A stretch of DNA of 64,000 bases from Enterococcus_C asini_A (GTDB taxonomy: Bacteria; Bacillota; Bacilli; Lactobacillales; Enterococcaceae), in assembly GCF_031928785.1 (NCBI RefSeq), contig NZ_JARQAL010000006.1; one strand, written 5' to 3'. Below the pieces are notes generated by a model. It ran no database searches and was not told the DNA's origin. It saw only the letters and a list, made by a program, of their open reading frames with translations. This document shows, in pieces, positions 8,636 through 17,253 of this stretch (position 1 is its first letter; each line of letters begins with the position of its first letter). The position numbers were made by a program, and so were the translations under genes.

Positions 8636-9095
8636 CATTACCTTCGCCTCGCTTTGCCTCCAGTCTACCATAGACAAGCCCGTTTTTTCTTGAGTTTTCC
8701 CTTGAATTCACCGGAACTTCTTTCTATCTAAATGTAATGATTCTGAGGAACTGGTTTTTACGAGAGCAAAAAAGAGCTGTGACAATCGTCGCGTCACCGT
8801 CCTCCGAACCGGACAATACCAAACGTGAGCCACGAGCAAAAGACAAGCAACTCCCCTTAAACGTCATGGGAAGTTGCTTGTCTTTTCATCGTTAAAAATT
8901 TCAAACGCTGACTAACCTTGATTTCATCAAGCTAAGTCAGCGTAATTCACTTTTTCTCTTTATACGTATGGTAATGTTCGTTCTACGGACTAAGACACAA
9001 CTCTTGTCGCAAATATTTTTATATTTCCATGAGGGATGTGTTAGAACATTCGCTATTTATCACTTGGAAATAATTTATATCATCGTCTCTTTTCC
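8636..9095. other. Intergenic stretch with two hairpins, no gene
   Basis: No supported gene. It separates yunD from the large surface-protein gene, both on the minus strand. It holds an imperfect inverted repeat at 8906-8942 and a strong hairpin at 8838-8886 (listed next), plus whatever promoter drives yunD. A clear -35/-10 pair was not found. Confidence 0.6.
8838..8886 (-). terminator. Terminator downstream of the LPXTG gene
   Basis: Arms AAAAGACAAGCAACT and AGTTGCTTGTCTTTT form a 15-bp stem extended by C/G pairs. It is preceded on the minus strand by another hairpin (CGCTGACT / AGTCAGCG, 8906-8942). Together they probably end the surface-protein transcript; the symmetric ends would also work on the plus strand. 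Confidence 0.75.
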
Positions 9096-12000
9096 TTAAT
9101 CATTTCGAGATTTTCGCCGTAAGAGTAGCAGTACCAATCCTAAGGCTAACAAGCATACACCCGTTACCAACTGCCAAATACTACGGGTTTCACCGGTTTT
9201 TGGTAAAGTTCCTTTTTTCCGGGTGTCGGTGGTGTCGTCTTTTTCAGCAGGGGTTGTTCCTTTGTCCTTGCTATCAGCTTCAAAGTAAGCCACCAGTTTG
9301 TGATTGCCTTGGATGTTTTCCAAGGTATATTGATTGTCTGCAACAGCAACCGTCTTACCATCTAGCTCTAATTTTACCAAACGGTTTCCTGCCTCTGGTT
9401 TCATGGTAAAGACTTGGCTCTCTCCTGCTGTTAAAGTAATTTGACCATTTGGCGTAATAGTCCCGCCACCTTCCGAGGAAGCAGCCACTGTAAAACTGGT
9501 GACTTCAGGATCTGGTTCTGGCTCTGTCGGCTCTACATCGGGGTCAGTTTCACCGGAATGAGCTAAGACTACTAAGTTGCCATAGTAATCCGGAGTCAAG
9601 GTATCCACGGCCTCAGTAAAGCTATTGTCCTTATGGTAGGTTCCTCCTAGGGAAACCCCACCATTGTAAACCTCACTTGCGGTATAGGTCAAAGGTTCTC
9701 TGATTTCTTCAAAATGCTCGTCTTTAAAGCGGATGGTATAGGTTTTCTCCTCCCATTTTGCAAAGTATTGCAAGTCTTTGGTTGGCTCTAACGTAATTTC
9801 TGTAGCTGGTATTGTCAGCCCTTCATCATGGTACCAACCGCCAAATTCATAACCCAATCGAGCCGGCTGACTCACCCGGATCCCTTCTTTTCCTTGCAAC
9901 AATTCTTTGCCGATAAACCCTTCACTACCGTCTAAATTGTGGTAACTTACGTTGTACTGTTGGTTTTCAAAGACTGGTAACAATGCAAGTTTTTCATCGA
10001 TGCTAGCTTTGGCTCTTGCTTGACCTAGTAATGCAATCAGTTTTTCATAAGACACGCTTTGTAGTGGCTCATGATCTACGCCGTGAATGCGCCAGCCTTT
10101 ATAAATCCGTCCCAAGCGTTCAATTTTTGGTAACTGTCGCTCCCCATCAAAAGGACTCAGCAATTGCACAGTGTCCTCAAGTCTCAAACTCATTAACTGA
10201 TAGAGAATTTGTTGGGAGCTAGCGGTTCCTTCCACATTTCCCCCTTTAAGGGTAAAGGTTGGATAATAGCCAGTAAGTGGCTCATTGCCCACACCGATGT
10301 ATTCCACCGAAATTTGTTGTGCTTCTTTTTGATACGGAAGCGTGAAGGTTGCTACTCCTTGTTCTTCTAAGTTATTGGTGTTCTTCAAAGTTACCTTATC
10401 TTGAAGCTCCCCGTTGACTCTTAATAAGACGGTACCTTCCGTTACACGGACATTGTCTTTATCAGTTATCGTTCCTTGAATGGTGACGTTTTTCTCACGA
10501 TTTTTATCCGTAACTACTTCACTAGCTAAATACCCTGTCCCCTGCTCACCGTCTGTCGGGGTCACACGAACGGTGTCTGTGTCCAACACTTTTGCGTCAA
10601 CATGGACTTGTTGGCTATCAAGGGGATAGAAGTTGGCAATGTCAGAATAGTTGAAATAGCAATCATTATAGTTAAGTTCCAAACGATAATGGGTGATTTT
10701 ACTTGGTTTATTGACTAATTCTAAGGAAACTAGATCACCATTTGTCGTAGTTATTCCCTCAGATTGATCGACCGTAACCCATTGACCCTCCTCTGTTAGT
10801 TTTTGCCACACAGATTTTTTGGCTATACTTTCAGGACTGACTTTTTCTGTACTGCCAGAACTGATTTTTGCTATGAATAGTGGATTACCAGCTTCTTCTT
10901 GGTCCCAGTATGGTTGTGGTTGGCTAATAAAGATTGGGTCAAATCCACCGATACCGTCCACTGTTATTGATTGAGTCGTAACACTTTCCAATTTTAATTG
11001 ATTATTTATTTGGTTAACCGAAACCAGTTTGTATTCTTTGCTTACATCTAAGTCCTCTAACTCTACAGTGACATAGTTTTGATCTCCAGGAATTTTAAGT
11101 GGCGTGGTATCATCATTGGTTAATCGCCTCCAATCCTTTTTCCCTACCTCTCGATTATATATTTCATAATGAGTCGGTTGACGTTTTTCATCTGTCGGTA
11201 AATCCCAAGCTAAAGTTGCTAATACTTTGGTATTTGAATTAGGCGAGTTTTCTGTTTCTACGTATTTCCGATCATAAAGCCGCAGATTCGTTGGCAGTGC
11301 CGGTGGGGCTTGATGCTCACTGGCACTTTCTGCTACATTCGGAGAACCCACCAAATGAGTTGCTACCAAAGGATTATTTGCGCCTATAGGTTCAACCTTC
11401 GCTGCCGTCATTTCTTCCACTGCATTTTCAAATAGTTTGGTATTGGTATAAGCCGAAGTATGATACAGCACCGGCGTAGTAGTAAAAGCATAATTATTTA
11501 TCTGCTCATCGGTATTAGGCTCTCCTTGCTCATCAAAAAGTGGCACTTGAAATTCATAGGCCTCACCAGATGTCTCAATCGTAGTCCAATTGGCGCCTCC
11601 ACCTAAATTAAGGGTTGCACCATAGCTGCGTTTCTTGTTCTTCCTCTGGCCACCAACGCTAAAGTCAATCGAGAAACCATCACCATGCCCTTCGCCTTTT
11701 ACTTTTCCAAGACTGGCGTTTAACTGATGATTTAACGAGATTTTCTGTTTAATGGCATCGTCCGGAAGTGTAAATAAATTTTCTGCCTCAACCTTATTTT
11801 TAATTTCACTATAATTTTCCGGAAATGAAAATGGTTCGCCATAGACATTGCTTTGACTTTTATCTGTGGATTTTCCATGAGCGGTAATTTCATCCATATT
11901 AATCAGTTGAATTTGTTCATCAGAGGCCAGTGTCTTATTAGCTTGTAGGGCATTTTTATTAAAATTGACCACGCTATCTGTGGAGAGAATCGGTACTCCA

Positions 12001-14705
12001 TTCACATCGGCATACTCTTCCGCAACATAATTTTTTATCACATCTCCTGGTTTTATCTCAATATCTTTACTGATTAAGTGTTGGTTGGCATCCAAAAATT
12101 CTTGGGTGACGATTTTTTGTGGTGAATAACGTTTGTACTTATAAATTGTTTTAGGAATTGCCACAAACATTACCCCATCCTGATTTCCATACTGAATATG
12201 TTTAATGGTCAGGGTAGTAGTATTGGTATCTAACCAACTTCTCAAATAGTCGCCACCAAGTTCTAACAACAGAATTTTCCCGTCATAAAAGCCACTGATT
12301 CCAACGCTGAGATTTCCCTCTACACTTTCCTCCTTGGATTTCGAAACGGAGTAACTAACACTAGGAATATAGGTATCCTCGTAGTTAAATTCTCCCCACA
12401 TAGGTGCAGCGGGAAGAATGGACAGTACCGAGGGTTTCGACCATCCCGCTTCTTTGCCGATATATTTATAAAAACTAGTATCTCGGTCCAAATTTAATGG
12501 GCGGAAGGTTAAGAAGGTCCCGTCATTTTCTTCATTTTTATTATTTATATAATCATCTTTGGTCTGATCATAGGTGATTCTATTGTTTTCATTGACACCT
12601 AAGACAGAAGGGTGAATCGTAATATTATCCCGTACGAAATCCGCATTGGAATGAACGACCATGATTTTTTCTTCCATAGAATCTTCCGTTAACTTAGCAA
12701 AGTAGGCAGAATGATACGTCAATTCAGCATCGCCATCATAGGATTTTCTATCCGTGTCGAGACTATCTAAGGTTTCCACGCTAAAAGAGGAATAAGGGTC
12801 ACCGTCTACTTCCTTCGTTGGATCATGACGAGCTAGTGCACCATTGGCAAAAAGGTATTCTGGTTGAGGTTCTGTACTACTAGGATTGTAATTCATAACG
12901 CCCATATCCATGGCCACCGGTGGCATTAGATCACGGTCATCTTCCAAATTCTTGATAGAAATTTTATTGAAGCCGTTAAAAGTGTTAAAAGTAATGGAAC
13001 GATTAATCCCATCTTCTTTCTCCTTTTCATTCTCGCTGGATTCAACCACTGGTTCAAAAACGCGTAAATACAGCTCAGTATCATGGATGTCTCCATATTT
13101 AAATTTATTTCCCTCGTAGTCCGTTTCCTTATACCCCACAACCACTAGCTCTTGATCGCCATCCCCATCTATATCTCCATCCGTTGCAGCAGCGTACTGC
13201 ATCCGTACATTATCTTCTTTAGACTTGTCAGAGGTCGATTCTAGTCCATAAGTGGCACCGAGTTGGGTCATTGCCTTTGAATTTTCGGGCCGATAGTCGT
13301 AAATAGCCATCAATGCTTTGTGGCTTTTTTCTTTGTAGGACTTAGAGTCTGATCGCGGTAAGGTGGCATTAATGACCAATTGATCCTTACCGCCGACTTT
13401 GGTAGTATGCAAATGCACAGAAGGCATATTTTCCCGTTCCCAACTTCCTGATTTTTCCACTTTTCCATCTCTTGTTACCTTCATTGCAAACTTTTGATCC
13501 ATCTCTGAAAGCATAATCCGGTGAGTATCCCCAGTACTAGGCCATACTTTTTCTTCCAGCTTTCCGTTACTAATCTCAAAGAAAGCAATATATGTCCCCT
13601 CATCTCCAGCTTCCGGAAAATAGACAGCTACTTCTTCCCGGCCATCCTTATCATAGTCTCCTTTTGCTAAGGCAGTTAGCGCCATGGAATTTTTGGCTTC
13701 CAGTCTCTTTAAATATTTTGCTCCATCTGTATTGCGAGAAGAAGCCAATTGCTTTACGTAAGGGTCGCCCACAGGGACGTATTGTTTCTTTACAGTATCC
13801 AATTTGTAAGCAGTCAAACGAATTCCCGAGGCTGCACTACTTGTTTTTTGGGCATTTATCTCCTCTTTAGTTAGTCCGCCGTTGTATTTACCATAATACA
13901 AAACACTTTCAAAAATATACTGGGTTTGATCATTGAGATAAAGATCATCACTATTTAAGCGGCTCACTAGGCCCACCTTTTTTTTAGAAACAGTATCGTC
14001 AGAATTTTTGACCGATTCAGTAGAACAAAAGCCTTTATTAATCGCCAATTGTTCTTCCATGGACTGCTTTTGCTTAGCTTTATCCCCTTTTAATTCAGTT
14101 ATTGTATCGCTGATCCGCGTCTTTTGATCCCCCACAAAGCCAATCACATTTTGGGCTTTGTAACTAATTAATTCGGGATCATTTTGATGAAGCATATTCG
14201 TATTATTAATCCGCTCTAAATCAGTTTGAGAAGAAATCAGATCATTTTTTGATGGGTCTTGATCCATAGATACTTCCACTGTATCGCTAGGCACAATCAT
14301 GTAGGGCGAATTATCTAGACTGGTTTTCTTAAGCTCTTCTTCTGTATTGAAATTTTCTTTAACCGAAAAGAGCCCTTCGTTTTTATTATGTTTATTGATA
14401 TAGCCAAGATACATTTCATCAAAGTAGGTCTGTTCCACCCCTAACAAAGGATTATCTCCATCGTTAGCATTAAAGGTTTCTGGGGCATTAGCCGCTATAT
14501 CAAAACCAAATTTTGCATAATCCGAAGAATCCAGATAATCTTCTGTTTCCACCGAGGTAAAATCTTCGTTTGCTGTCACCACTTGTTCGTTTGCTACCTC
14601 ATCATTCTCTGTCAAATCCTCCCCATACGCTACTACTTGACCGATTGGCAACAACACTTGGGCACAAATCAAGGTTACCCCCCACAACTTCCAAAACTTT
14701 TTCAT
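9096..14705 (-). CDS. Giant LPXTG-anchored multidomain surface protein (1869 aa)
   Basis: A signal peptide (MKKFWKLWG..., about 30 aa) leads into a large ectodomain. Visible parts: two Asp-rich Ca-binding FG-GAP/VCBS-like motifs, DYDKDGREEV (about 349) and DGDIDGDGDQEL (about 506). Two Gly/Ser/Lys-rich amphipathic beta segments lie at about 778-822 and 989-1046. A fibronectin III-like domain spans about 1132-1250. Two Listeria-Bacteroides/InlB B-type repeats ending in FGGWY and YFAKWEEK lie at about 1583-1720, then another repeat-like domain at 1736-1808, a charged linker, and LPKTG at 1834-1838 with a hydrophobic helix and an RRKSRND tail. Sortase anchoring is clear. No catalytic motif was recognised and no Asp-boxes are present. 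Adhesin or host-interaction roles are inference. Confidence 0.9.
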   Translation of the reverse strand: MKKFWKLWGVTLICAQVLLPIGQVVAYGEDLTENDEVANEQVVTANEDFTSVETEDYLDSSDYAKFGFDIAANAPETFNANDGDNPLLGVEQTYFDEMYLGYINKHNKNEGLFSVKENFNTEEELKKTSLDNSPYMIVPSDTVEVSMDQDPSKNDLISSQTDLERINNTNMLHQNDPELISYKAQNVIGFVGDQKTRISDTITELKGDKAKQKQSMEEQLAINKGFCSTESVKNSDDTVSKKKVGLVSRLNSDDLYLNDQTQYIFESVLYYGKYNGGLTKEEINAQKTSSAASGIRLTAYKLDTVKKQYVPVGDPYVKQLASSRNTDGAKYLKRLEAKNSMALTALAKGDYDKDGREEVAVYFPEAGDEGTYIAFFEISNGKLEEKVWPSTGDTHRIMLSEMDQKFAMKVTRDGKVEKSGSWERENMPSVHLHTTKVGGKDQLVINATLPRSDSKSYKEKSHKALMAIYDYRPENSKAMTQLGATYGLESTSDKSKEDNVRMQYAAATDGDIDGDGDQELVVVGYKETDYEGNKFKYGDIHDTELYLRVFEPVVESSENEKEKEDGINRSITFNTFNGFNKISIKNLEDDRDLMPPVAMDMGVMNYNPSSTEPQPEYLFANGALARHDPTKEVDGDPYSSFSVETLDSLDTDRKSYDGDAELTYHSAYFAKLTEDSMEEKIMVVHSNADFVRDNITIHPSVLGVNENNRITYDQTKDDYINNKNEENDGTFLTFRPLNLDRDTSFYKYIGKEAGWSKPSVLSILPAAPMWGEFNYEDTYIPSVSYSVSKSKEESVEGNLSVGISGFYDGKILLLELGGDYLRSWLDTNTTTLTIKHIQYGNQDGVMFVAIPKTIYKYKRYSPQKIVTQEFLDANQHLISKDIEIKPGDVIKNYVAEEYADVNGVPILSTDSVVNFNKNALQANKTLASDEQIQLINMDEITAHGKSTDKSQSNVYGEPFSFPENYSEIKNKVEAENLFTLPDDAIKQKISLNHQLNASLGKVKGEGHGDGFSIDFSVGGQRKNKKRSYGATLNLGGGANWTTIETSGEAYEFQVPLFDEQGEPNTDEQINNYAFTTTPVLYHTSAYTNTKLFENAVEEMTAAKVEPIGANNPLVATHLVGSPNVAESASEHQAPPALPTNLRLYDRKYVETENSPNSNTKVLATLAWDLPTDEKRQPTHYEIYNREVGKKDWRRLTNDDTTPLKIPGDQNYVTVELEDLDVSKEYKLVSVNQINNQLKLESVTTQSITVDGIGGFDPIFISQPQPYWDQEEAGNPLFIAKISSGSTEKVSPESIAKKSVWQKLTEEGQWVTVDQSEGITTTNGDLVSLELVNKPSKITHYRLELNYNDCYFNYSDIANFYPLDSQQVHVDAKVLDTDTVRVTPTDGEQGTGYLASEVVTDKNREKNVTIQGTITDKDNVRVTEGTVLLRVNGELQDKVTLKNTNNLEEQGVATFTLPYQKEAQQISVEYIGVGNEPLTGYYPTFTLKGGNVEGTASSQQILYQLMSLRLEDTVQLLSPFDGERQLPKIERLGRIYKGWRIHGVDHEPLQSVSYEKLIALLGQARAKASIDEKLALLPVFENQQYNVSYHNLDGSEGFIGKELLQGKEGIRVSQPARLGYEFGGWYHDEGLTIPATEITLEPTKDLQYFAKWEEKTYTIRFKDEHFEEIREPLTYTASEVYNGGVSLGGTYHKDNSFTEAVDTLTPDYYGNLVVLAHSGETDPDVEPTEPEPDPEVTSFTVAASSEGGGTITPNGQITLTAGESQVFTMKPEAGNRLVKLELDGKTVAVADNQYTLENIQGNHKLVAYFEADSKDKGTTPAEKDDTTDTRKKGTLPKTGETRSIWQLVTGVCLLALGLVLLLLRRKSRND

Positions 14706-14890
14706 CTCTCCACTCCTTTCTCATAAACCATCTAACAACTCATTTATATTCTAACTAAATTCCAATTTAAACTCAAATATATTCTTATTATTCAATAAAT
14801 ATTTTTTTAGCTTTACGAATGAAATTCCTGTTAATTATAAAGATAATCTACGTTTTATAATGAAATTATGTGGCACCACCCATTTATTAG

Positions 14891-14919
14891 TTGACTATCA
14901 TTTTATTCCTCGTTATTAT
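14891..14919 (+). promoter_or_regulatory. Probable sigma-A promoter of the small lipoprotein gene
   Basis: TTGACT, 17-nt spacer, TATTAT. Transcription would start about 75 nt before the ATG at 15000. The rest of 14706-14999 is AT-rich and presumably also holds the promoter for the divergent surface-protein gene. Confidence 0.5.
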
Positions 14920-14999
14920 TAGGATACAATTAAAATATTATGGATAATTCCGTCGTTAGCACTTATCAAAAAACTTAGTAGGCCTAAGGAGGTCATCAT

Positions 15000-15485
15000 A
15001 TGAAAGGCAAAAACCTTGTTATTACCAGTTTATTGGCAATTGGACTAGTTGGTTGTACTTCTACCAACTCCACCGACGACACAGCCCTTAGTCAAAGCAG
15101 TAGTCCGATCAGTCAATCCACCACTGCCAGTACTTTACCTGACACCGGTTCAGATGCTACCTTTGCCAGTGAGACAGCCAAAATAGCCGCCAATCCAGAT
15201 TATCAAGTAGATAAAATTGAAGTCATGGACAAAAACGGCTTTGATTGGATTATGGTACGAATGGACGACAGTATTCACGATTTACCTAAAGAGGAGCAAC
15301 TAGCGATTTGTCAGGAAATCCATCCCCAAGTTTTAGCGGCTTATGAGGATTATTACGCCGATGAAACTGAAAGCATTCACCGGCCGATTGTTTCTTATTT
15401 CACAGAAGGCTTTGATGAAATCGCCCGAACCGATCCTAATGCTTCTGACTACGAGCATATTGTGCCTGCAGATGAAATCAAGTAG
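15000..15485 (+). CDS. Small secreted lipoprotein of unknown function
   Basis: A 161-aa protein with a lipoprotein signal peptide ending in the lipobox LVGC (Cys19), a Ser/Thr-rich linker to about residue 50, then a soluble acidic domain (WIMVRMDDSIHDL, REXX-free, ending YEHIVPADEIK). I do not recognise the domain. AAGGAGG lies 7 nt before the ATG. It faces the giant LPXTG gene from the other side of a shared intergenic region and ends at a strong terminator. An LPDTG string at residues 46-50 is in the linker and is not a sortase signal. Likely an extracytoplasmic membrane-anchored protein. Confidence 0.8.
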   Translation: MKGKNLVITSLLAIGLVGCTSTNSTDDTALSQSSSPISQSTTASTLPDTGSDATFASETAKIAANPDYQVDKIEVMDKNGFDWIMVRMDDSIHDLPKEEQLAICQEIHPQVLAAYEDYYADETESIHRPIVSYFTEGFDEIARTDPNASDYEHIVPADEIK

Positions 15486-15509
15486 TCGCTTTCATTACAG
15501 ACAGAAAAT

Positions 15510-15563
15510 AAGCCCCAGTTTAGCCTACCTAGATTTTTTTAGGTAAGCTAAACTGGGGCTTTT
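15510..15563 (+). terminator. Strong terminator of the lipoprotein gene
   Basis: Long stem AAGCCCCAGTTTAG / CTAAACTGGGGCTT extended inward by CCTA/TAGG pairs, with T-rich loop and trailing T run. Confidence 0.9.
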
Positions 15564-15565
15564 GC

Positions 15566-15798
15566 ATTATATTTTGTTTAGGTGACACTTGCTTTTCAAG
15601 GTTTAGTTTGAACCCCCAACGCCCATCTAAAAGCCACCGTTTCACATACAAATTATCATGGACAGAGTCAGACACTCTGACCCCAAAACCACGATGACGA
15701 GCTACACACATTACCAAGAAACACGGACAAACGTCGTGGATATTTTAAGCAAAGCCGAAAAGTAGTTGCCTCTTTTCTGCCCCTTCTTGAGATAAAAC
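15566..15798. other. Intergenic region without supported gene
   Basis: Between the lipoprotein terminator and the ffs terminator. It contains a perfect small hairpin GTCAGA-CAC-TCTGAC (15667-15681) and a partial inverted repeat CCACGA...TCGTGG (about 15689-15739). A 62-codon minus-strand frame (15529-15717) has no ribosome binding site and runs into the terminator, so I do not call it a gene. Confidence 0.5.
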
Positions 15799-15829
15799 AA
15801 AAAGGACAGGCTAGAAAGCCTATCCTTCT
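15799..15829 (-). terminator. Terminator of ffs
   Basis: On the minus strand AAGGATAGGCT-TTCT-AGCCTGTCCTT followed by TTT, immediately after the SRP RNA. Confidence 0.88.
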
Positions 15830-15837
15830 CATTATGT

Positions 15838-15924
15838 ATCGGACACATGGCTGCAACTGCTTAGAGCTGCTTCCTTCCAGATCTGACCCACTTCACTGCC
15901 CAGCCATTGTCCTAGCCTTTCGGC
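15838..15924 (-). ncRNA. ffs: Small bacterial signal recognition particle RNA (4.5S-type)
   Basis: The minus strand carries the universally conserved SRP domain IV: GGGTCAGATCTGGAAGGAAG followed by CAGCTCTAAGCAG, with the asymmetric loop and GGAA tetraloop. It is closed by the outer stem GGACAATGGCTG (15901-15912) with CAGCCATGTGTCC (15841-15853). A GCC-GAAA-GGC mini-hairpin precedes it and a TATACT box lies at 15932-15937. It binds Ffh and targets nascent membrane and secreted proteins. The position just downstream of tadA is the usual Firmicute location. The exact 5' end is estimated. Confidence 0.92.
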
Positions 15925-15976
15925 AAAATCTAGTATACCGCACTTTTTTAGTGGGCGCTAGTCTTTTGGAGAAATT

Positions 15977-16537
15977 TTATTTTTCCAAGTTTTCTTGGTG
16001 GACTTCTATCTCTTGCTTTTCCCCGCTAGACTGGGACAAAGCACGTTTTGCCTCTTTTTTCTTTTGGCGCAAATTACGGAAAAATTCCGTTAACAAGCTG
16101 CCACATTCCTCGGCTAAAATTCCGCCTTCCACATAAGCCCAATGGTTAAAACGCTGGTCTTCTAGGATATTTAATAAACTCCCACAAGCGCCACCTTTAG
16201 GATCATAGGCCCCAAAGTAAACTTCTTCTACGCGGGCTAGCTGCATAGCCCCGCTACACATGGGACAAGGTTCTAAAGTGACAAAAAGTTGGGCTTTTTC
16301 CAAACGCCAACTTTCTAAATTTTTACAAGCAGCTTGAATGGCAAACATTTCCGCATGGGCGGTGGCATCTTGATCTTGTTCTCTCAAGTTATGCCCTTGG
16401 CCGATAACTTGACCATCTAACACCACCACACAGCCAATGGGCACCTCGCCTAGTGCTTCGGCTTTTTTGGCTTCTCCAATGGCCAAATTCATAAATTCTG
16501 CTTTTTGGCTTGGGGTTAAGGTTGCTGTCTTTTCCAC
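15977..16537 (-). CDS. tadA: tRNA-specific adenosine deaminase
   Basis: A 186-aa cytidine-deaminase-fold enzyme that converts A34 to inosine in tRNA-Arg(ACG). The zinc site is visible as ATAHAEMFAI (His and catalytic Glu) and LEPCPMCSGAM (PCxxC), with LARVEEVYFGAYDPKGGACGS following as in TadA. The start is a GTG preceded by AGGAGGG at 5 nt. The C terminus carries an extra basic then acidic tail of about 25 residues. Downstream on the same strand is ffs, a classic arrangement, although dnaX does not follow here. Confidence 0.93.
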   Translation of the reverse strand: MEKTATLTPSQKAEFMNLAIGEAKKAEALGEVPIGCVVVLDGQVIGQGHNLREQDQDATAHAEMFAIQAACKNLESWRLEKAQLFVTLEPCPMCSGAMQLARVEEVYFGAYDPKGGACGSLLNILEDQRFNHWAYVEGGILAEECGSLLTEFFRNLRQKKKEAKRALSQSSGEKQEIEVHQENLEK

Positions 16538-16634
16538 AAAAACCCTCCTGCTTTTTTTCTTCAGTATAGCGAAAATCTACCGTTTCGCAACTGGAGGTGT
16601 ATGGGTATCATCGAAGTATCAACAACAAGAATCC

Positions 16635-17072
16635 TTATTCTTCTAGTAAGGATTCCGGTTGTTGGTTTAATTTCTCCAAGATTGCCAACAAATCTGCTTT
16701 TTCGGCTCCTGTTAAGGAGGCAAAAAAGGCCCCGCCTTGATCCCGGCGTTCCTGTTGTAAATTTTGGGCTAGATCTTTTCCGGCAGAACTTAAAAAATAG
16801 CGATTGCGGCGACGATCAGCTGGATCTTGTTCTTTTTCCAATAAGTTTTTTTGTTCCAACTTGGTTAAGACTTCACTTAAAGAAGCCGGTCGAATCCGCA
16901 TGAAAGCGGCGAGTTCTTTTTGGCTACTGCCGCTGTGATGACTTAAAATCCGCAACAAACGAGCCTGACTAGGGGCTAACTCCTGAGGTAAATCTGGGGT
17001 GGCTTGGGCGAGGCTTCTGCGCATTTGCCGATGAACTTGTTGAAAGGCATCATACAAATCTTGATCTTTCAT
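16635..17072 (-). CDS. MarR-family transcriptional regulator of the adjacent ABC exporter
   Basis: A 145-aa winged-helix protein. The DNA-binding domain (about residues 30-100) includes QARLLRILSHHSGSSQKELAAFMRIRPASLSEVLTKLEQK in pieces, and a wing with DPADRRRNRYFLS typical of MarR. It is divergent from the ABC exporter at 17254. Two copies of a GGTACC-centred palindrome flank the exporter promoter in the shared region, so it probably represses the exporter and itself, with release by a ligand. The ATG is preceded by GGGAG. The inducing ligand cannot be inferred. Confidence 0.9.
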   Translation of the reverse strand: MKDQDLYDAFQQVHRQMRRSLAQATPDLPQELAPSQARLLRILSHHSGSSQKELAAFMRIRPASLSEVLTKLEQKNLLEKEQDPADRRRNRYFLSSAGKDLAQNLQQERRDQGGAFFASLTGAEKADLLAILEKLNQQPESLLEE

Positions 17073-17137
17073 CTTAGTACTCCCTTTCTTAAAGCGTTAC
17101 TCTCAGTCTATAAGATTTTCTTAACCGGGTCAATTAG

Positions 17138-17196
17138 TTAGGTACCTTTTTATTTACAAAAAAGTTTTCTGGGTTTATAATAGATAGGTACCTAAC
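17138..17196 (+). promoter_or_regulatory. Exporter promoter bracketed by two MarR-type operators
   Basis: Promoter TTTACA (17153-17158), 17-nt spacer, TATAAT (17176-17181) reading toward the ABC gene. The palindrome-like box TTAGGTACCTTT lies just upstream of the -35 (17138-17149). A second box ATAGGTACCTAAC (17184-17196) overlaps the expected transcription start. The two boxes are in inverted orientation with GGTACC cores 46 bp apart. Confidence 0.75.
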
Positions 17197-17253
17197 AATA
17201 ATCCGCAAATTTTTGAAAAAGAGTTTGCCTTATCCATTAAAGGGGGAATTTGA

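Noticed and set aside
9096..14705. Surface protein as a sialidase feeding the nan locus
   Set aside because: No Asp-boxes or FRIP-type arginine motif were found.
15000..15485. LPDTG motif as a sortase signal in the small lipoprotein
   Set aside because: It lies in the N-terminal linker with no hydrophobic helix or basic tail following.
15529..15717. A 62-codon minus-strand frame in the gap before ffs
   Set aside because: TTG start without ribosome binding site, and it ends inside the lipoprotein terminator.
15834..16136. A 100-codon plus-strand open frame
   Set aside because: It is antisense to ffs and the 3' end of tadA, has no ribosome binding site and no protein-like features.
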